DNA of 64,000 nt from Malachius bipustulatus. Taxonomy: Eukaryota > Arthropoda > Insecta > Coleoptera > Melyridae. The notes under the pieces were generated by a model. The model was not told where the DNA came from. It saw only the letters and a program-made list of their open reading frames with translations, and made no database searches. This document shows, in pieces, positions 1 through 12,984 of the stretch (the stretch's first letter is position 1; every line of letters starts with the position of its first letter). Made by a program: the position numbers and the translations under genes. The stretch lies in contig OU342630.1 in the NCBI GenBank assembly GCA_910589415.1, positions 75,574,186 to 75,638,185 of the forward strand, given 5' to 3'.

Positions 1-42
1 TGAAAATTATTTACTGGAGCATTGACATCGGTTCTTTCTCGC

Positions 43-230
43 GAACTTAGGATAGTTCTGCACTAAAAATTTGAGTACCCTTGGACATAGGCTTATTTGT
101 AATTTACCTAAAACGGGATAAATATAATCATTAGGACTTAGATTAGTTCTGCATTCGATCGGTGACACCTTACTCTATTGTTTTGTATAAAAAACTCATT
201 TTTGGCAAAAATGGACTTAGGCTAGTTCTG
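43..230. repeat. Degenerate short direct repeat at the left edge
   Basis: An 18-base motif of the form GRACTTAGGNTAGTTCTG occurs at 43-60, 134-151 and 213-230. A weaker version starting GGACATAGGC lies at 83-100. Spacings are 40, 51 and 79 bases, so it may be the worn end of a roughly 40-bp or 80-bp tandem array continuing to the left of the window. No coding potential was seen. Confidence 0.45.
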
Positions 231-340
231 TTTTAAGGTGACGAAAAATCGATAGTTATCTTTTTTTATGAACTTTTGTTATTTTTTCAAAATATTGTAA
301 CTCAAAGTGTTATACATCTTGGTAATCAGGGAAATAAACT

Positions 341-569
341 GCGTTCAAAAAAGGAAAAACCAATATGGCGCCCATAATAAAATCGAAAGGTTACTTCGTG
401 AGCTTCCAAAAAATTTTTTTTTTAATGTTCGTATTTTTTCCAATATTTTGACAACCAATAATGACTTTTCTAATGACTAATCTAAACTTTTCCCCTATTT
501 ACCCGACTTCGCATTTCTTTTAAGATAACTGAGCTCCCATTCATGTTCTATAAAAACTGGCACCCTGTA
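341..569 (+). mobile_element. Right-arm fragment of the foldback core family
   Basis: The stretch around 361 (CAATATGGCGCCCATAA) and the stretch ending ACCCGACTTCGCA at 513 match the centre and right end of the foldback core seen whole at 18854-19748. After 513 comes a different outer segment that ends GCACCCTGTA at 569, the usual terminus. The left arm is missing, so this is a degenerate solo arm. Confidence 0.55.
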
Positions 570-3500
570 TACCGAGATACAACATGATTTCATCCCCTAA
601 ATTCAAACGGCTGCAACTCCTTGCGGACTCCTAGTAGGCAAACTAGTCTCAAGTGTTCCAGTAACTCCTTCCTAATAGGATTCTTCTTTTTTATGTTTGA
701 ACAAACTTTCCAATGTTTTTGTGGTAAAAGATCTAACTTTTGAGATAACAAAAAATATATTCAATTACTGGGAGTTGATATTTTTTTTTTAATTATTGGT
801 AACTGCATAAGCGGTCAAAGTTGGCAATTTTTGTTACCATTAACTTAAGGCATTGCAGGTCGGAGGTTTAATTAACATAGACAAAGATCCCGATTCTTCT
901 TCAGCGCTTAATAGTTTGAGATATAAGACCTGCGAATTCCTTCACTATTGATTATGTCCTAATAAACAAAGCAACAAGAAACTATCAAAAGAGTGGGTAT
1001 TAATTGTTTGAATCCTTCAAATGGTCATTAAGGATCGAAAAATCACGGAGTGCTATTAAATCAAAAGGTATGGAAATTGGAGATAGAGGTAAAACTCTAC
1101 ACTCCTTTTAGATTTTTTAAACATATCTCGAAAATGAAGCACAATAATTATTATTCATGCCTATTATAGTTAATAGGGAAAATTTGTAGATAAAACAATT
1201 AAAGATCGCGAAAGTTTATTTGAAAAATTTATAAAAGATTTCTTGTGTGAAAAATATTCAAAAAAGTAATTTTAAAAAAGGCAAAAAATCAATTCTATTT
1301 CTTTTTCATTTTATTTGCGGATAACTTTTTCAGAGCAGCAGATAGGTATAGGTGTAGACATTGGTGGACAAAAAAAGAAGTAGATTTAATTTCCTTAAAA
1401 ATGGTGGGGGTTAAAAAGATTTTTGGATAAAAGCTGACTGAGATCAAATTTAGATTTTTTTTATTCTTATTTTTTACAGCAAAATTTTGTATAACAACAC
1501 TTTGTAAGAACTTAATTTATTTTATAATCACGGCATAAGGTAAACAATGTACCTAGTCATAATCAGGAAGCGATTAAATTTTTAATTTTAGCGAGCTGTT
1601 AAGGGTAGAAATAGCAATTCCCGTTGTTAACATTTGTATTGTTTAAAAATTGAAGCTATTCCTTATTTTTTTCGAAACGTAGTTTATTAATAGAGTTTCA
1701 AGGGTGTTATATTATTGATTCGTTTTTTATTTCAGCTCAGATTAAATTATCGGTTGTTTATATAATATCTCATCATAAGTAATTAGCCGCCTACGCAGTG
1801 TTTGGCGCACAAAGTAACGCTTAAAACAGAGATGGGTATCACGATTGGATTACCCCGAATTTCCGTGTTGATTACGTGTAGAAATACCCTTGGACTTTCC
1901 AATATCCCACGTATATCGGCTAGTCCAGATCTACTGGCACCGTTCAGTAATATTTCCACAGATTCGTTATTACGAAATTCTGATTAGATAACCCGACCTA
2001 TCCATATCTGATCTCTGATTGTGTGGGCCAGATTGGGATATTTGCATGGATATTGAGAGGTTTAGCTTGATATCCATATGCGGTTGACTTAATAGCTTTG
2101 AGTTTCGGTAGTACATAAATTAATCTTCCTTCAATTCAAAGACGAAATCTCACTTATATTATTTAATATAATATGCAATGGACTGCTTCCAACTTTTACA
2201 AATTAATTCATACTTTTGGGGCCTCTATTAGAAAACAATAATAAATTATTGAGTGGAGTAAAATGGAAAAAAAATATTTTATCTACTGGAATTTCGATTA
2301 CACCATAAGTCGGATCATAATAGACTAATACAAACACTAAAAGTAAGGGGTTCTTTTTTGAAAAATTATTCTTACTCTACCCTGATGGGAAAGTTTGGTT
2401 GGGGGTTGCCCCAAACGATGTCCTGGGAACCATACAACTATTGTCTAGCCTTTATCTTCTATAAAAGCATTACTCCGGTAACGGTAAAATATTATAATAA
2501 ATTTTATCTACGTGTATAATATTAATAAGGGTTTCCATTTGAATAAGTTAACGCCTAGGTATCTCTTCAAGGGGGGGGGGGGGGGGAAGGGAAGGGGGAT
2601 AATTTTCCCCACATAGCTTGTGTTGGATTTTTTTTTAGAAAACGCCGCTGCTCCGAGATAATCGACTGGATAGATTAAAATGGATCGGAGTTGATTTTTT
2701 AGTTCTTTCACTATTGAGATCTTAAGAAAATTTTTAAAGGTTTAATTAGAGAAAAGTTGCACATTTAATTTTTTTATGTTTGTCTTTCTATTCTTTAGGG
2801 ATTAAATTCAAAATATTGTTAAGAATAACTGCACAAAGGTGGTCGTTAGTTTATAACATTCGGGTTATCCACGCAGCATTTATGTCATTTAATTTACATT
2901 CACCCTCCAATTTCAGTCGGTCTAAACAAACTAAACAATCTTGCAGAAAACTAATACGTTTACCTTTATTGAAATCCATTCTTTACATTGTCCTTAATAA
3001 CATTTTAATTTATTGTTTAATAACGCGGAAAATTGCATTAAATATTCAGAACTTCATCAAGGCAAGCTAACGGCATCCGACAAAGAAATAAGACCAATCT
3101 CACAGCAATGATGTAGTAGACGAGGGCAAAGTTCCTTTAATCAGGATGAATCTACAACCCCATTGGGAAAACCTCCCTCCTAACATACTGACGCTTCAAA
3201 GCAATGACTGCGACAGCGTAGTTCACAGAAGAGTGTGAATTAGGACTTAATTTTCCCGGAATATACTTAAAGTTGTGTAAACTTGGAGCTTCAGAGCTTG
3301 ATAAGTAAATTGATGAATATTATATCTAAGATGAAAGTTCAAGATAAATAGTTAAGTAGAACTTGTAAACAAGAAGTTGTGCCCTGCTACTTAACTAATT
3401 CTGCGATGTATTATATAAGAAACTCGACTAGACATTTAGGTAGATATTTTGATTTTGGCTTCTAAAACTATTTTTTATTACTTATTTCTTTGAACGTAAT

Positions 3501-5777
3501 TCTTTAAGTTAGTCCATCAAGACACAACAACTGAAGATTCAATCTAATACCCAGAGAGCCAACCAAAGTTATTGTTTCCAAAATTATCAACTTGTAACAT
3601 ATTTAAATTGTTGAAATCTACAGGTGAGTTTTAAAAGTACCTACCTATGTAATAATTAAGAAATAAACCACTTAACTGCCTTTTCAAACGGTCCGGTTTT
3701 TGAAGCGGTTTCCCGGATGCGGCAATTCGCTCCAAGACAATCCAAGGCAATACCGATGCAAATGACGTGAGAGGTAAGTAAGGTAAATTCTGGGTAGACC
3801 CACTATTGAGAGTTAGGTAACTTCATTCACACTCCAGCTTCCCTATTGACTCGAATTGCCTCTCGGGGCGAATTTTTGCATCTGGAAAGCTTTAAGCTGG
3901 GTGAAAAAGCTCGAAGGAATTACAAATTAAACATTTCTTGACCGGGAAAGCAACGCACAGGTAAAACCAGACGGAGTTTTTCCTTGTAAAATCTATGAAA
4001 CATTTTTTCTGCAAGCGTAACAATGATTTTAATGATATGAAAAGAAGATTTTAATGAATGAGTGTGACGACACATGTAGAAGACGAAACAAAAATTCCAA
4101 ACCATTGAATGTTATAATTATGTAATGTGAAAATTGAATCCAGAGGAAAAAATATGAAGAGGTATACGGTCTTGAAGATGATGCATCCGCAAGTTTTTCA
4201 AAGTCTCTTTAAGCTGTAACAGATTTGGCAGCTTCAAGACTTTCAGTTATAGAATATTAAAACGGATGAGTAATACTTCCTACTAAAAGAAACAAAATTG
4301 ATGTTGCCTGTGAACTGAGGGATCAAGGCGATAGCGGTGGATGACTGAAAATAATAACCGAAGCTTTGGTCAAAGATTTAACTAATACATCCTTTCAAAA
4401 GGATATTAAAGATCTATATTTTTTGTAGAATAATAACAGAAAAAATTACTTAAAGTCTTCCTGTATCTGAAACTTCCTAAAGAATATTTTTTGCTTTAAG
4501 TTACAGATTCCTTGCTGCTAGTCATTAAAATTTAGAGACTCATTAATAGAAGTAGTGCACTATCCATTAAAGGAACAGTCACTTCAGATTATATATTTAG
4601 AAGCAAGGAAAAATTAATGCATTCCTCTTCCTCGCGAATAATAGAAATTTATCGCAGTAAACTTCCGCCTGTGGAAAACATGCAATAATTCAAATTTACG
4701 ATCAATCCCGAAATATATATATATCGGGAAAATATCTTGAAAGCTTTTCACTGGTAGTATAGGAATTCTCAGCTCCGGTGTAGCATTCCTCGGAGAAGGC
4801 TTATGATGAAATTTGAATATGAAACTGTAATCGTCTTTTTAATACATTAGATGAAAATGTAACAAACTAGGAGTTTTATAGGACTCTCCATCAAGTTGTG
4901 AAATAGTCCATTAGTTGCGAGTTGCATTAAACATATTATAAGGGGTAGGTAATAGAGTCTTTTTCTCTTGGTTTTCCTCTTTTCTCAACTGCTTTTCACA
5001 GTATGTCAAATGATTTTTTTTTGCTTTATGCTGAATTGATATTACTTTTTTATCAATTGATTTTCCCATTTATGTGCGGCGACAGTATTTTAAACATTGG
5101 ATATATTTGGTATACCTAAGAAGATCAATTTGATAAAAGCAGAATTTAAATTGAAAAATTACACTGAAGTTTGATAAATGGAAAAATGATTTGACAAATT
5201 TGGAAAACAATAATTGACAAAATACGAATACCAAACGAGAGAGACCGCTAGTAGACTTTATAAAAAACCTCTAGTTCGTTGTCAAATTATTTTTTCAAAC
5301 ATTTCTGCACTCGCTAAAAAATCTACAAGAGCTTTATCTGCATACTATGATTTTGTTAGGAATCACCTCTAAGTCTCTGAGGAAAACAATTTTATTCGGG
5401 ATGAGGCGTTATTTTGAGATCTTCGGATTCTCATCCTAAAACTCTTATCAAAATCGTTCAGCCTTTCTTTAGCGGAACGCTACCTACTTTATTTACAAAA
5501 ACACAGATTTTTGGATATTTTTAGAGACCTTGTATCCCAAGTTATAGGGGACAAAATTGTGACACTGGCTGCGAGAGACTTCATGGCTCTCATGGCAAAA
5601 TTTTTTTTGAAAAATTGATAAAATCGGTCTTTCACAAAATGAGTGTCTTGTGAAGTATAATCTCAGAATATTCACAGACAAAACGTGCTGGATAAAGCTC
5701 GAGGCTTATCGTGGAAAGTTATATTTTCCTTGTCAACTCGATATCTGCCGTGAGTCTAAAAACGTATAATCGAGGCC
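570..5777. other. AT-rich non-coding stretch, no gene recognised
   Basis: Only short ORFs of less than 100 codons are present and none resembles a known protein. A run of 16 G at 2571-2586, followed by more G-rich sequence, is the one striking base-composition feature. A slightly more GC-rich patch lies near 3660-3870. No transposon termini or RNA genes were recognised. Confidence 0.5.
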
Positions 5778-5918
5778 TCAGAGAGACTTTCCTAAACCCT
5801 TTGATTCCGTGTTATAAAAGCGGCTTCCCACCGTGCTTGTTATCCACTGCGCCAAGACACAAGCTATGAGAATGAGAAGACTCGAGGTTTGACTCATGCC
5901 TTTCTTGGCAATCTTCAT
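5778..5918 (-). CDS. Possible first exon of a small secreted peptide
   Basis: From the ATG at 5916-5918 the minus strand encodes 46 residues. They begin with a basic stretch (MKIAKKG), then a hydrophobic core (SSLLILIACVLAQW), then small residues near STVGS, which has the look of a signal peptide. The remaining residues read RFYNTESKGLGKSL before a stop. A second ATG seven codons later would give a shorter n-region. A TATATAAA box lies about 155 bases upstream (6073-6080), so the upstream in-frame ATG at 6060-6062 would fall too close to it to be transcribed. If this is an exon it may end earlier, for example at a weak GTGGGA donor inside the STVG codons. I do not recognise the peptide. It could equally be a chance ORF. 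Confidence 0.28.
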   Translation of the reverse strand: MKIAKKGMSQTSSLLILIACVLAQWITSTVGSRFYNTESKGLGKSL

Positions 5919-6072
5919 AACTATAGCCTTGTGACTCGGCGAGTTGGCTTGAGAAGCCGTGGCAAGATTCGTTTCTGTATGCGGTTTACATACGGCAGCA
6001 TTCGCATAATCGACATCGATAAGACCAGATCTCAGTGTTTCACAGTGTTTGCAGATCTTCACACACTGTTAA

Positions 6073-6080
6073 TTTATATA
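6073..6080 (-). promoter_or_regulatory. TATA box candidate
   Basis: On the minus strand the sequence reads TATATAAA. A transcription start about 30 bases downstream would fall near 6045, leaving a 5' leader of roughly 130 bases before the ATG at 5918. TATA-like strings are common in AT-rich DNA, so it counts only together with the signal-peptide ORF. Confidence 0.25.
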
Positions 6081-6744
6081 TACTTTTAGACGAGTCGATG
6101 TAATATAGCGCTTTGCAACGACCTATCGAGGTTAATTAAATATTACCAAGTTTGAAACCGCTAGCGACCTCTCCTTTCCAGCGACCGTATTTAAAAAATC
6201 GAGTTCTGTTTACGATAAGGTAACTACTAGATCCCGCGTAACAAGCAAACAGTGACCTAAAACGTGTATAGATGTATGGAGAAGGCTCAAGCGTAAAGAA
6301 AACACCTCAATAAATGAACAAGGACAGAGCGAGACGCGAATTCCTGATAGGTCAAGTAACGTCACCTGAGGTGATAGGGTACGGTGATTTTCGGAAAATG
6401 ACGTAATAAGAGGAATACGCAAGAGTGATGAGCAGGGACTACTACGAGAACGGCGAAGCAAGAACAAGCTTTGACCGCGTCTTCGGCGAATTTCTCTAGT
6501 AAATAGATATCTTACCTTACCTCTTTTAGTACCTAAGTACCATTTACCTTATCTAAGGTAAAGAAGGTAAAAGAAGAAAACGAACATCCGCGTTCAATTA
6601 TTAATGTGCGAATTATAAAACCGCGGCATCGGCCTTATCTATACCTTGTCTAAACTTCTCATGCTATCACTCATTTTATTTGGCGAGTTTCTATATTCAA
6701 TTTCATTACAATCAGCAGTATTATTATAGGTTACTAGATAGGTG

Positions 6745-6932
6745 CCTTATAGCCGAAATAACGTGCAATAGGTAGGTAACTGAAATTAATAAAAAAAGCA
6801 ATTTGGACAAGCAGAAACTTACGTTTAGAGTAACATTTCTCTTTGCCGCTTCTTCATCAGTGAACATGTTGCGCTTCTCAGAAATTGCTTTTTTAGTAAT
6901 GTCAGTTACCGCACGTTATTTCGGCCCTGAGG
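6745..6932. mobile_element. Short TIR element (MITE), about 188 bp
   Basis: The left end contains GCCGAAATAACGTGC followed by GGTAACTGAAATTAATAAAAA. The right end is its inverted complement (GCACGTTATTTCGGC at 6911-6925). The inverted match continues inward through an AAAAAGCAATTT segment, giving arms of about 50 bp. The left arm has a small insertion. There is no coding capacity and the superfamily is not clear. Confidence 0.7.
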
Positions 6933-8785
6933 TATAGGTACCTAAAAGAAATGCCAGAAATGGTTTTACAAAGAGATTTTAATTACGGAAGTAGAGATTT
7001 GTTGGATAGAAACTCGACCTCCTCGACTATCCCCGGAGTTGTAAAATGACTGTTCGGTATTCCGGTCGTTGATCAGGGAGCAGCGTAGGCTGGCCATATT
7101 TACAAACACTTTATCTTTCTGTTCACGAATATTTCTCATTTGGAGGTGTCTTTCATCAGTATTGATTTAAGCAAGCAACTCACAGAAACAACACAAACTT
7201 TTCGGTGGTGTGTTGACATTCGTGTGAAATGCTAATTAAGTCGTAACCAGCTCCTCAATCAGATACGCTCTTTTGATGAAAACTCCTTATATGGACCCAT
7301 TCAACTTATTCTATAAATTAGTACGACTTTGTGAGTAATGAAGAAAGAAACTTTCTCATTTCAAGCGTTCCAAAAGCTCCATGCAAATAATGTTTGTAAC
7401 CTCGTTACAAAATAATCCTGAGACGTTGCGTTTGTTTAATGCTGATGTTTAGATAGAACTTGACTGATTACTTTAGAAATATTACTAAAGCAAATTAGAG
7501 TATGTACCTACCTGGAAAAGGCGTTCCCTTTATATAATTTTAGAAATAAATATTACCTACTGGGGAGTATCTTTTCTAAATTACGTATATAACATTTACC
7601 AGGTTATTTCACTCTATCTAAGCAGTGTTCGTGCAATTATTTTTGATTCATTTTTCTCTGCGAAGAATAAGCACACTATCATTAAGTAAATCTTTTGATA
7701 AATATAACAAACAATAAATTAATTAGAAACAAGTAATTATTAGGTAACCCTTTTACTCTTCTGAAACGTATAGGTAGAACTAAAACAATTTCTGTTATTC
7801 AGAGACCTTTTGAAAGAAACCGCACGACCCTTGTAAATCTAGATAGGGCCATCATCATTTGTGGAAATGAAAATGAGGCTTTTATCTTGAAATTAAAACA
7901 CAAAATTTTCAGAACGGAAAGGGACAATATTCCTTTGTGAAGTTACGGGCCGGTTCCGTACATGCTCGGCGGCTTTATATGAGATTTTCTGGTACAGATA
8001 GGGAAAGGTTTAACATGGCAGTCAGCAGTAAAATGGGGGTGTCTCTATAGTCCTGAGCTTGTATGTTTCCATTCTAGACCGAAAAGCTGACCGCGACGAC
8101 AATAAAGATGCAGTTCTGTACAGCTTTGTAAACAGGACGGCCCCGTTTGCCCATTCAATAGGAGTCCAATGCGACATACGAGGTTCTTTTACATTTTAAT
8201 GTTTATTGTACCCGCGTCGGCAGAAAATAAGTAATCAAAAACCTGATAGTCTCTGGAAGCGCGCAATCGGAAGCTTGTGCTCAATTTTTACTACAATATG
8301 CCTCGCTGAGAATACGTTCTCGTTTATTTTATTCTACATATAAATTTATTGAATCAATTATTTCTCTTTTCTTCGTCCAAATTAGATTAGACAAAGAATA
8401 ATAGAACTGGTGCAGAACAGTAATTGCTTCTGGGAATGCTACGATGTTCTGTCGTATAAAGAAAATACTCACATTCTTTTGAATTGATCGTATTCAATTT
8501 TCTAGATGTATTGACATTTGTTGTGAGCTTAGTTTATTTGTTTTGGCTGAATAAATCAAACAGAACAACGTGACTTAGAATTTAAAATGCTGCACCTGTT
8601 TAAGGATAAAGGTTTTCATCATGAAAAATTTTCCTGGTCTGGCCATCAAACATTATTGGATAACTTTTTCCGTTTCCGTTATTTAAGACAATATACTTTG
8701 AGAGTTTCATGTTTCATATCTTAAGGTTTTCTATACCGTAACAATCATAACATATTACTGATGAAAAAAGGGGTAGTTTGTCAAT
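6933..8785. other. Non-coding stretch with a GC-richer patch
   Basis: No gene was recognised. The stretch 7930-8180 is clearly less AT-rich than its surroundings and holds no long ORF. It could be a conserved non-coding element, but I have no second genome to compare. Confidence 0.35.
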
Positions 8786-10470
8786 ATGAAACGTCCAGTT
8801 TGCATTATTTTGTCTATTGTAACTAAGCTTACTAAAATTGCAGAAAAAAGGAATAAAGGCAAAAAAGCATCAGGTCCGGACAACATTCTACCGGAAACAG
8901 CAAAATCTAAAATTCAAATCCAGTGTGAATGCCACGAAAATCCTATTCAACTACTATATGAGGAGGGGTATATTCCCAACGGAATGTAAAACCGCCAAAC
9001 TTGTATTGATTGGCAAACCCCGAAAATCAGAAATATGCAGCCTAAATATATACCAATATGTCTGATCAATGTAATGGGGAAAAAGTTTGAAAAAGTACTC
9101 GACAACCGACTGATAAAAGAGCAATTGCATAATTATCAATATGGAAAGATTTCTGGGAATAATAAAAGACGGGAGACCGCGAAATAAAAAGTGGGATGCT
9201 AAGACACTGATTGACTTGGAAAATGCTTTCAACAACGTCTTATCGGACAAAATAATGTAAAAACTAGAAGAGAGAGCAATTCCAAACAGAGCGATCGTTA
9301 TAGACAACGATGACAAAAAGAATAAAAGAAGGAGTACGGCAGAGATCAGTGCTACGGCCGACTTTATGGAACGTCGTATATGACGATGTCATGATACTAT
9401 TTTTTTTAGAGAGAGATTGAGCTAATATGATACGCGGACGATTTGACAGTTGTAATTTAAGGCAGAAGACTCAGAGACGCTTCAATGCTTGGGAGAAGTA
9501 CTCCTGATGAAGGTGGACAGACGATTGTGACAAAACGGTCTGAAAATACCCCATAATAACAAGACCCGGGCCATCATCTTCAACTTAAGCCCAAGGTTCA
9601 AACGGACATATTCTTCGAGTTCGAAGAACAGTGAATCAAACCGCAAAAAACTGTAGAATATATTCTGGGAGTCACCAGAATAGATTGGGGCCTTACTTTT
9701 GCGAGACACGCTGATAAGGTGCCCGTGAAGGAGAAAAAGATCATAAAATTAATGTGCGGAATTTTTTCGAATATGGTAGGACCCAGCTCTGAACAAATGA
9801 TGGCAATGATGGCGCAGTCGGTGATCCTTTATGCCGGAAATATATTATGAAATCGTGCGTTTAGAATAAGTAGCTGCAAACACAAGATTTGCCAAAGATC
9901 ACTGGCACTGAAGATTGTCAGAGCTTAGGACAACATCTAAGGTGGGGTTCTGGTTCTGGCGGGGACGATTCCAACATACCTTCTGGCAGAGGAGAGAGAG
10001 AAGATATATAGAACAGGATATTTAGCAATAACAGTAGACAGAGAGAATATAAGAGACGGCACAATTTAAAAATGGTGACAACAGACATGGTTTCAAACAT
10101 ACGCAACATTTAACCATGGATAAACAGAAAGCATGGTAGCATCGGGTTCCATATGAAGAAGTCCTAACGGGACATGGTTACTTCTACGCAAATATTTTTG
10201 CCTAAGAAAGGGAAGATGAGCCCGCATATACTATGTTTGGAGATTTGAAGGTCAACGATGCTCAAACACGAGATTCCTCTGTAAACTATTTGAGGCGGAG
10301 AAAATGAGCTAGAAGGGTAGAAAAAAAGGATCGTGACCGCATCCGACAAACTTAATTCGAGTAATGAAACGGTTGTGATGAAAATGAACAAGAGCAGAGA
10401 GAGAGAGAAATCGACAGGTAAGACCGAATCATAGATACAACTTCTGGACATTTAAGCAGACCTATCGTAG
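8786..10470 (+). pseudogene. Fossil R1-type non-LTR retrotransposon ORF2 (RT and C-terminus)
   Basis: Reading across frames gives, in order, the landmarks of a non-LTR reverse transcriptase: ASGPDNILPE near 8870; EEGYIP and KTAKLVLIGKPRKSE (8960-9030); LINVMGKKFEKVLDNRL (9065-9115); the catalytic-block remnant TLIDLENAFNNV (9205-9240); then, beyond the RT, MAMMAQSVILYAGN (9800-9845), QRSLALKIVRA (9896-9928) and a LLAEER-like segment near 9985. The order and wording fit the R1 clade. Stops and frameshifts occur throughout, the YADD box is not intact, and no N-terminal endonuclease was found, so this is an old 5'-truncated copy. The 3' boundary is estimated from the loss of recognisable sequence and an A-run at 10483. 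Confidence 0.75.
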
Positions 10471-11776
10471 GTGGTTCTGATGAAAAAAAAACCACTAACA
10501 TTAAAAGTAAACGTAAGCCTGATAATTAGGTCATTAGCTAGTATTTTACTTAAGATACATATAGAATTCATAATATATCAGACTTACCTTTCAGTAAAAT
10601 AAGGAATAATATCTTGAATTATATTCGGATCAATTTATTCTAAACACATAATGTTTAAGGACACAATTTTCCGACCGAATCGTACGAGACAAGACAATAA
10701 ATTACTACAGCGTCTCGTGATATTCCCCAAAGAGATTACGCATACGTTTAATACAAGTCCGGAAGTTCCGGGATTTCCTCCGCCGTGGAGTCGTAATTTA
10801 AGCACAGTATGTTCCTGGAAAGTCTGATGAAGCGTTGCCAAAAAGGCGTACAAATCAACTCGCGATAATAAATAAAACAGGAAACTCGAAGCAATCTAAT
10901 CTTCAAAACCAACTTTCTGTCGAAATGCATTAGATTGCAAAACTAGCGTAGATGTTCAAGTCTAAATTGAATAGTATATGAGAAACTCCAATTTGCGGGG
11001 TGAATAGAGGGCCCGAAATCTATAGGGATCCAGAGCAAACAGTATAATTACACCTCTCCGCGCTATACGAAAAGCCGAATATTTTATTGAAATATTCAGA
11101 ACGAGCGCCGGTGTTGTAAACTTCATATTATCCTTGTCTTTGATTTTTATGCGTTTATTAATTTATCAATAATTACTATAATTTCAGAATTAACAATTAC
11201 ACTAATTCAAAATAATTCAAAACTCATAACATAGTATAATAATTATTATCTATACTTACCTAACTGTTCGATGTAGCTTTCAAATGAGACAATTTGGCTT
11301 TGATGCAGCTAACAAGTTTGTTATCGTAGCCATTAGAGTTATTAAATGAGTAATAAGTTTAATCCGAATTAGTAGAAGATAATTATAATTTAGTGCATTT
11401 AATAATTACAATGAGATTAGATTTTCACGTCCATTAACTGGAACATTAATGAGTAGGGTCGAAATGAAAGGGAAAATTCGGTTTAATAAAATTTAAATCT
11501 GAAATATATGAAATTCTGGGCTTTAGTAAACACCATTTATTTCACGATAGCCAGGGTTGAAAAAGTTTCTGTTATATGAGAATTCCAATTAAACTTGTAA
11601 TTTTACAAAAAATCATTCGACTGGTAATCAAGGATACGTATATAAAGATTAAACTTATAACTTATATAATTTGCTGATATTGATTCGAGATGTTTAACGG
11701 ATCATTTTTTCCGAAGCTTTTTTTTTCAGAAAATTTTCTAAATTACAATGTACGGATTAGTAGGTACTAACTTACT
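10471..11776. other. Non-coding stretch, no gene recognised
   Basis: Short ORFs only. A GC-richer patch lies at 10960-11120 and the rest is AT-rich. No repeat termini were identified. Confidence 0.4.
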
Positions 11777-12804
11777 AACAGAGGGTGAGTCATGAATAAC
11801 GCGACGTAGTTAAAAAAAAGTAGAGGACATCGAGACATGCCTAAATCTATGGCAATTGTTTTTTTTTTTGCCAACAGGGTATTTTTTAAATTTGGGATTA
11901 TATTTATTATTATTTAGATGGTGATATCTTTGCAAAGGTTTGATGCAATCTAACAAAATGTTGCAGAAAAACCCTTAATGAGCAGACCTACTTCAGGATC
12001 ATCTATCAGCAAATTGAAAATCCAGGACCGTACTTGAAAAGAAATGATTTCAAATTTTTTGACAGAAAAGCACATTTTCTGCACGATTTTCTGAAAAAAA
12101 CAAAACCGGCGTCGGATTCGGAAAGTACAGGAAAAATGCTATGAAATGAGCTTCTTAATTAGAACAGTACACTTCTATTATCTTCACAAAAACAACTCAA
12201 AATTTCAAAAAAATTTAAAAACTTGAAAAAACTTTCCAAAAAACTTTTTAAAATTTTAAAATTTTCCGAATAAAATTAATGTTCGTCAAAATTCTCTTGA
12301 AATCAATATTTCAATAGCTTGAGGTACTACGAATTTACAGAATAGCCTATTTGAATCTTGGAACAGGGCCATACCTACTTGAAGAAAAATTGTTCGCATT
12401 TTTTTGACTGTGTTCTGTTCGATTTAAGAATCTCAATCGATGGAATTTTTTCTGTACATTCTAATATGATACCCTTTCACTGTAAATTCACAGTATCTCA
12501 GCTTTTGAAATGATTTTGAATTCGATTTATTAATTTATTTATTAAAAGCTCATTTCACAGAATTTTTCCTGTACTTTTCGAATCCCATGTTATTTTTTCC
12601 AAAAGTCGATCGTAAAATGTGATTTTCGGTCAAAAAAATTAAAACCATTTCTTTTCAAGTAAGTGTGGTCTTTAACTTTCAAGTTGCCAACCAGTTTTCT
12701 TGATCTGCTCGTTGAATTTCAAATATAACGCCGTTTAAAATTTAAGCCCATTCAGTCATAGTAAGCACACCTGATGATGGCAAAAACAATTATTATAGAT
12801 TCAT

Positions 12805-12950
12805 GCCCGTATTCACAAACGATAATTTCCAAAATAATTACGTAATCAATTATCCCCATTTCATTCAATTGCAAAAAACTGCATATCTCCATCTCACTCA
12901 TTTAATTAATTACATAATTATTTAGGAAATTATCGTTTGTGAATACGGGC
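12805..12950. mobile_element. 146-bp MITE with 26-bp perfect TIRs
   Basis: It begins GCCCGTATTCACAAACGATA and ends with the exact complement, with perfect pairing for 26 bases and imperfect pairing to about 48. It interrupts the right arm of the surrounding foldback element: sequences on either side pair with one continuous stretch of the left arm. A 2-bp AT may be duplicated at the insertion point, but the boundary is ambiguous by one or two bases. Confidence 0.8.
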
Positions 12951-12984
12951 ATCAGACTTGTCTCGATGTCCCCTACCTGACAAA

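Noticed and set aside
8954..9316. Minus-strand 120-codon hydrophobic ORF
   Set aside because: Antisense of the R1-type RT fossil, which explains the region in order on the plus strand.
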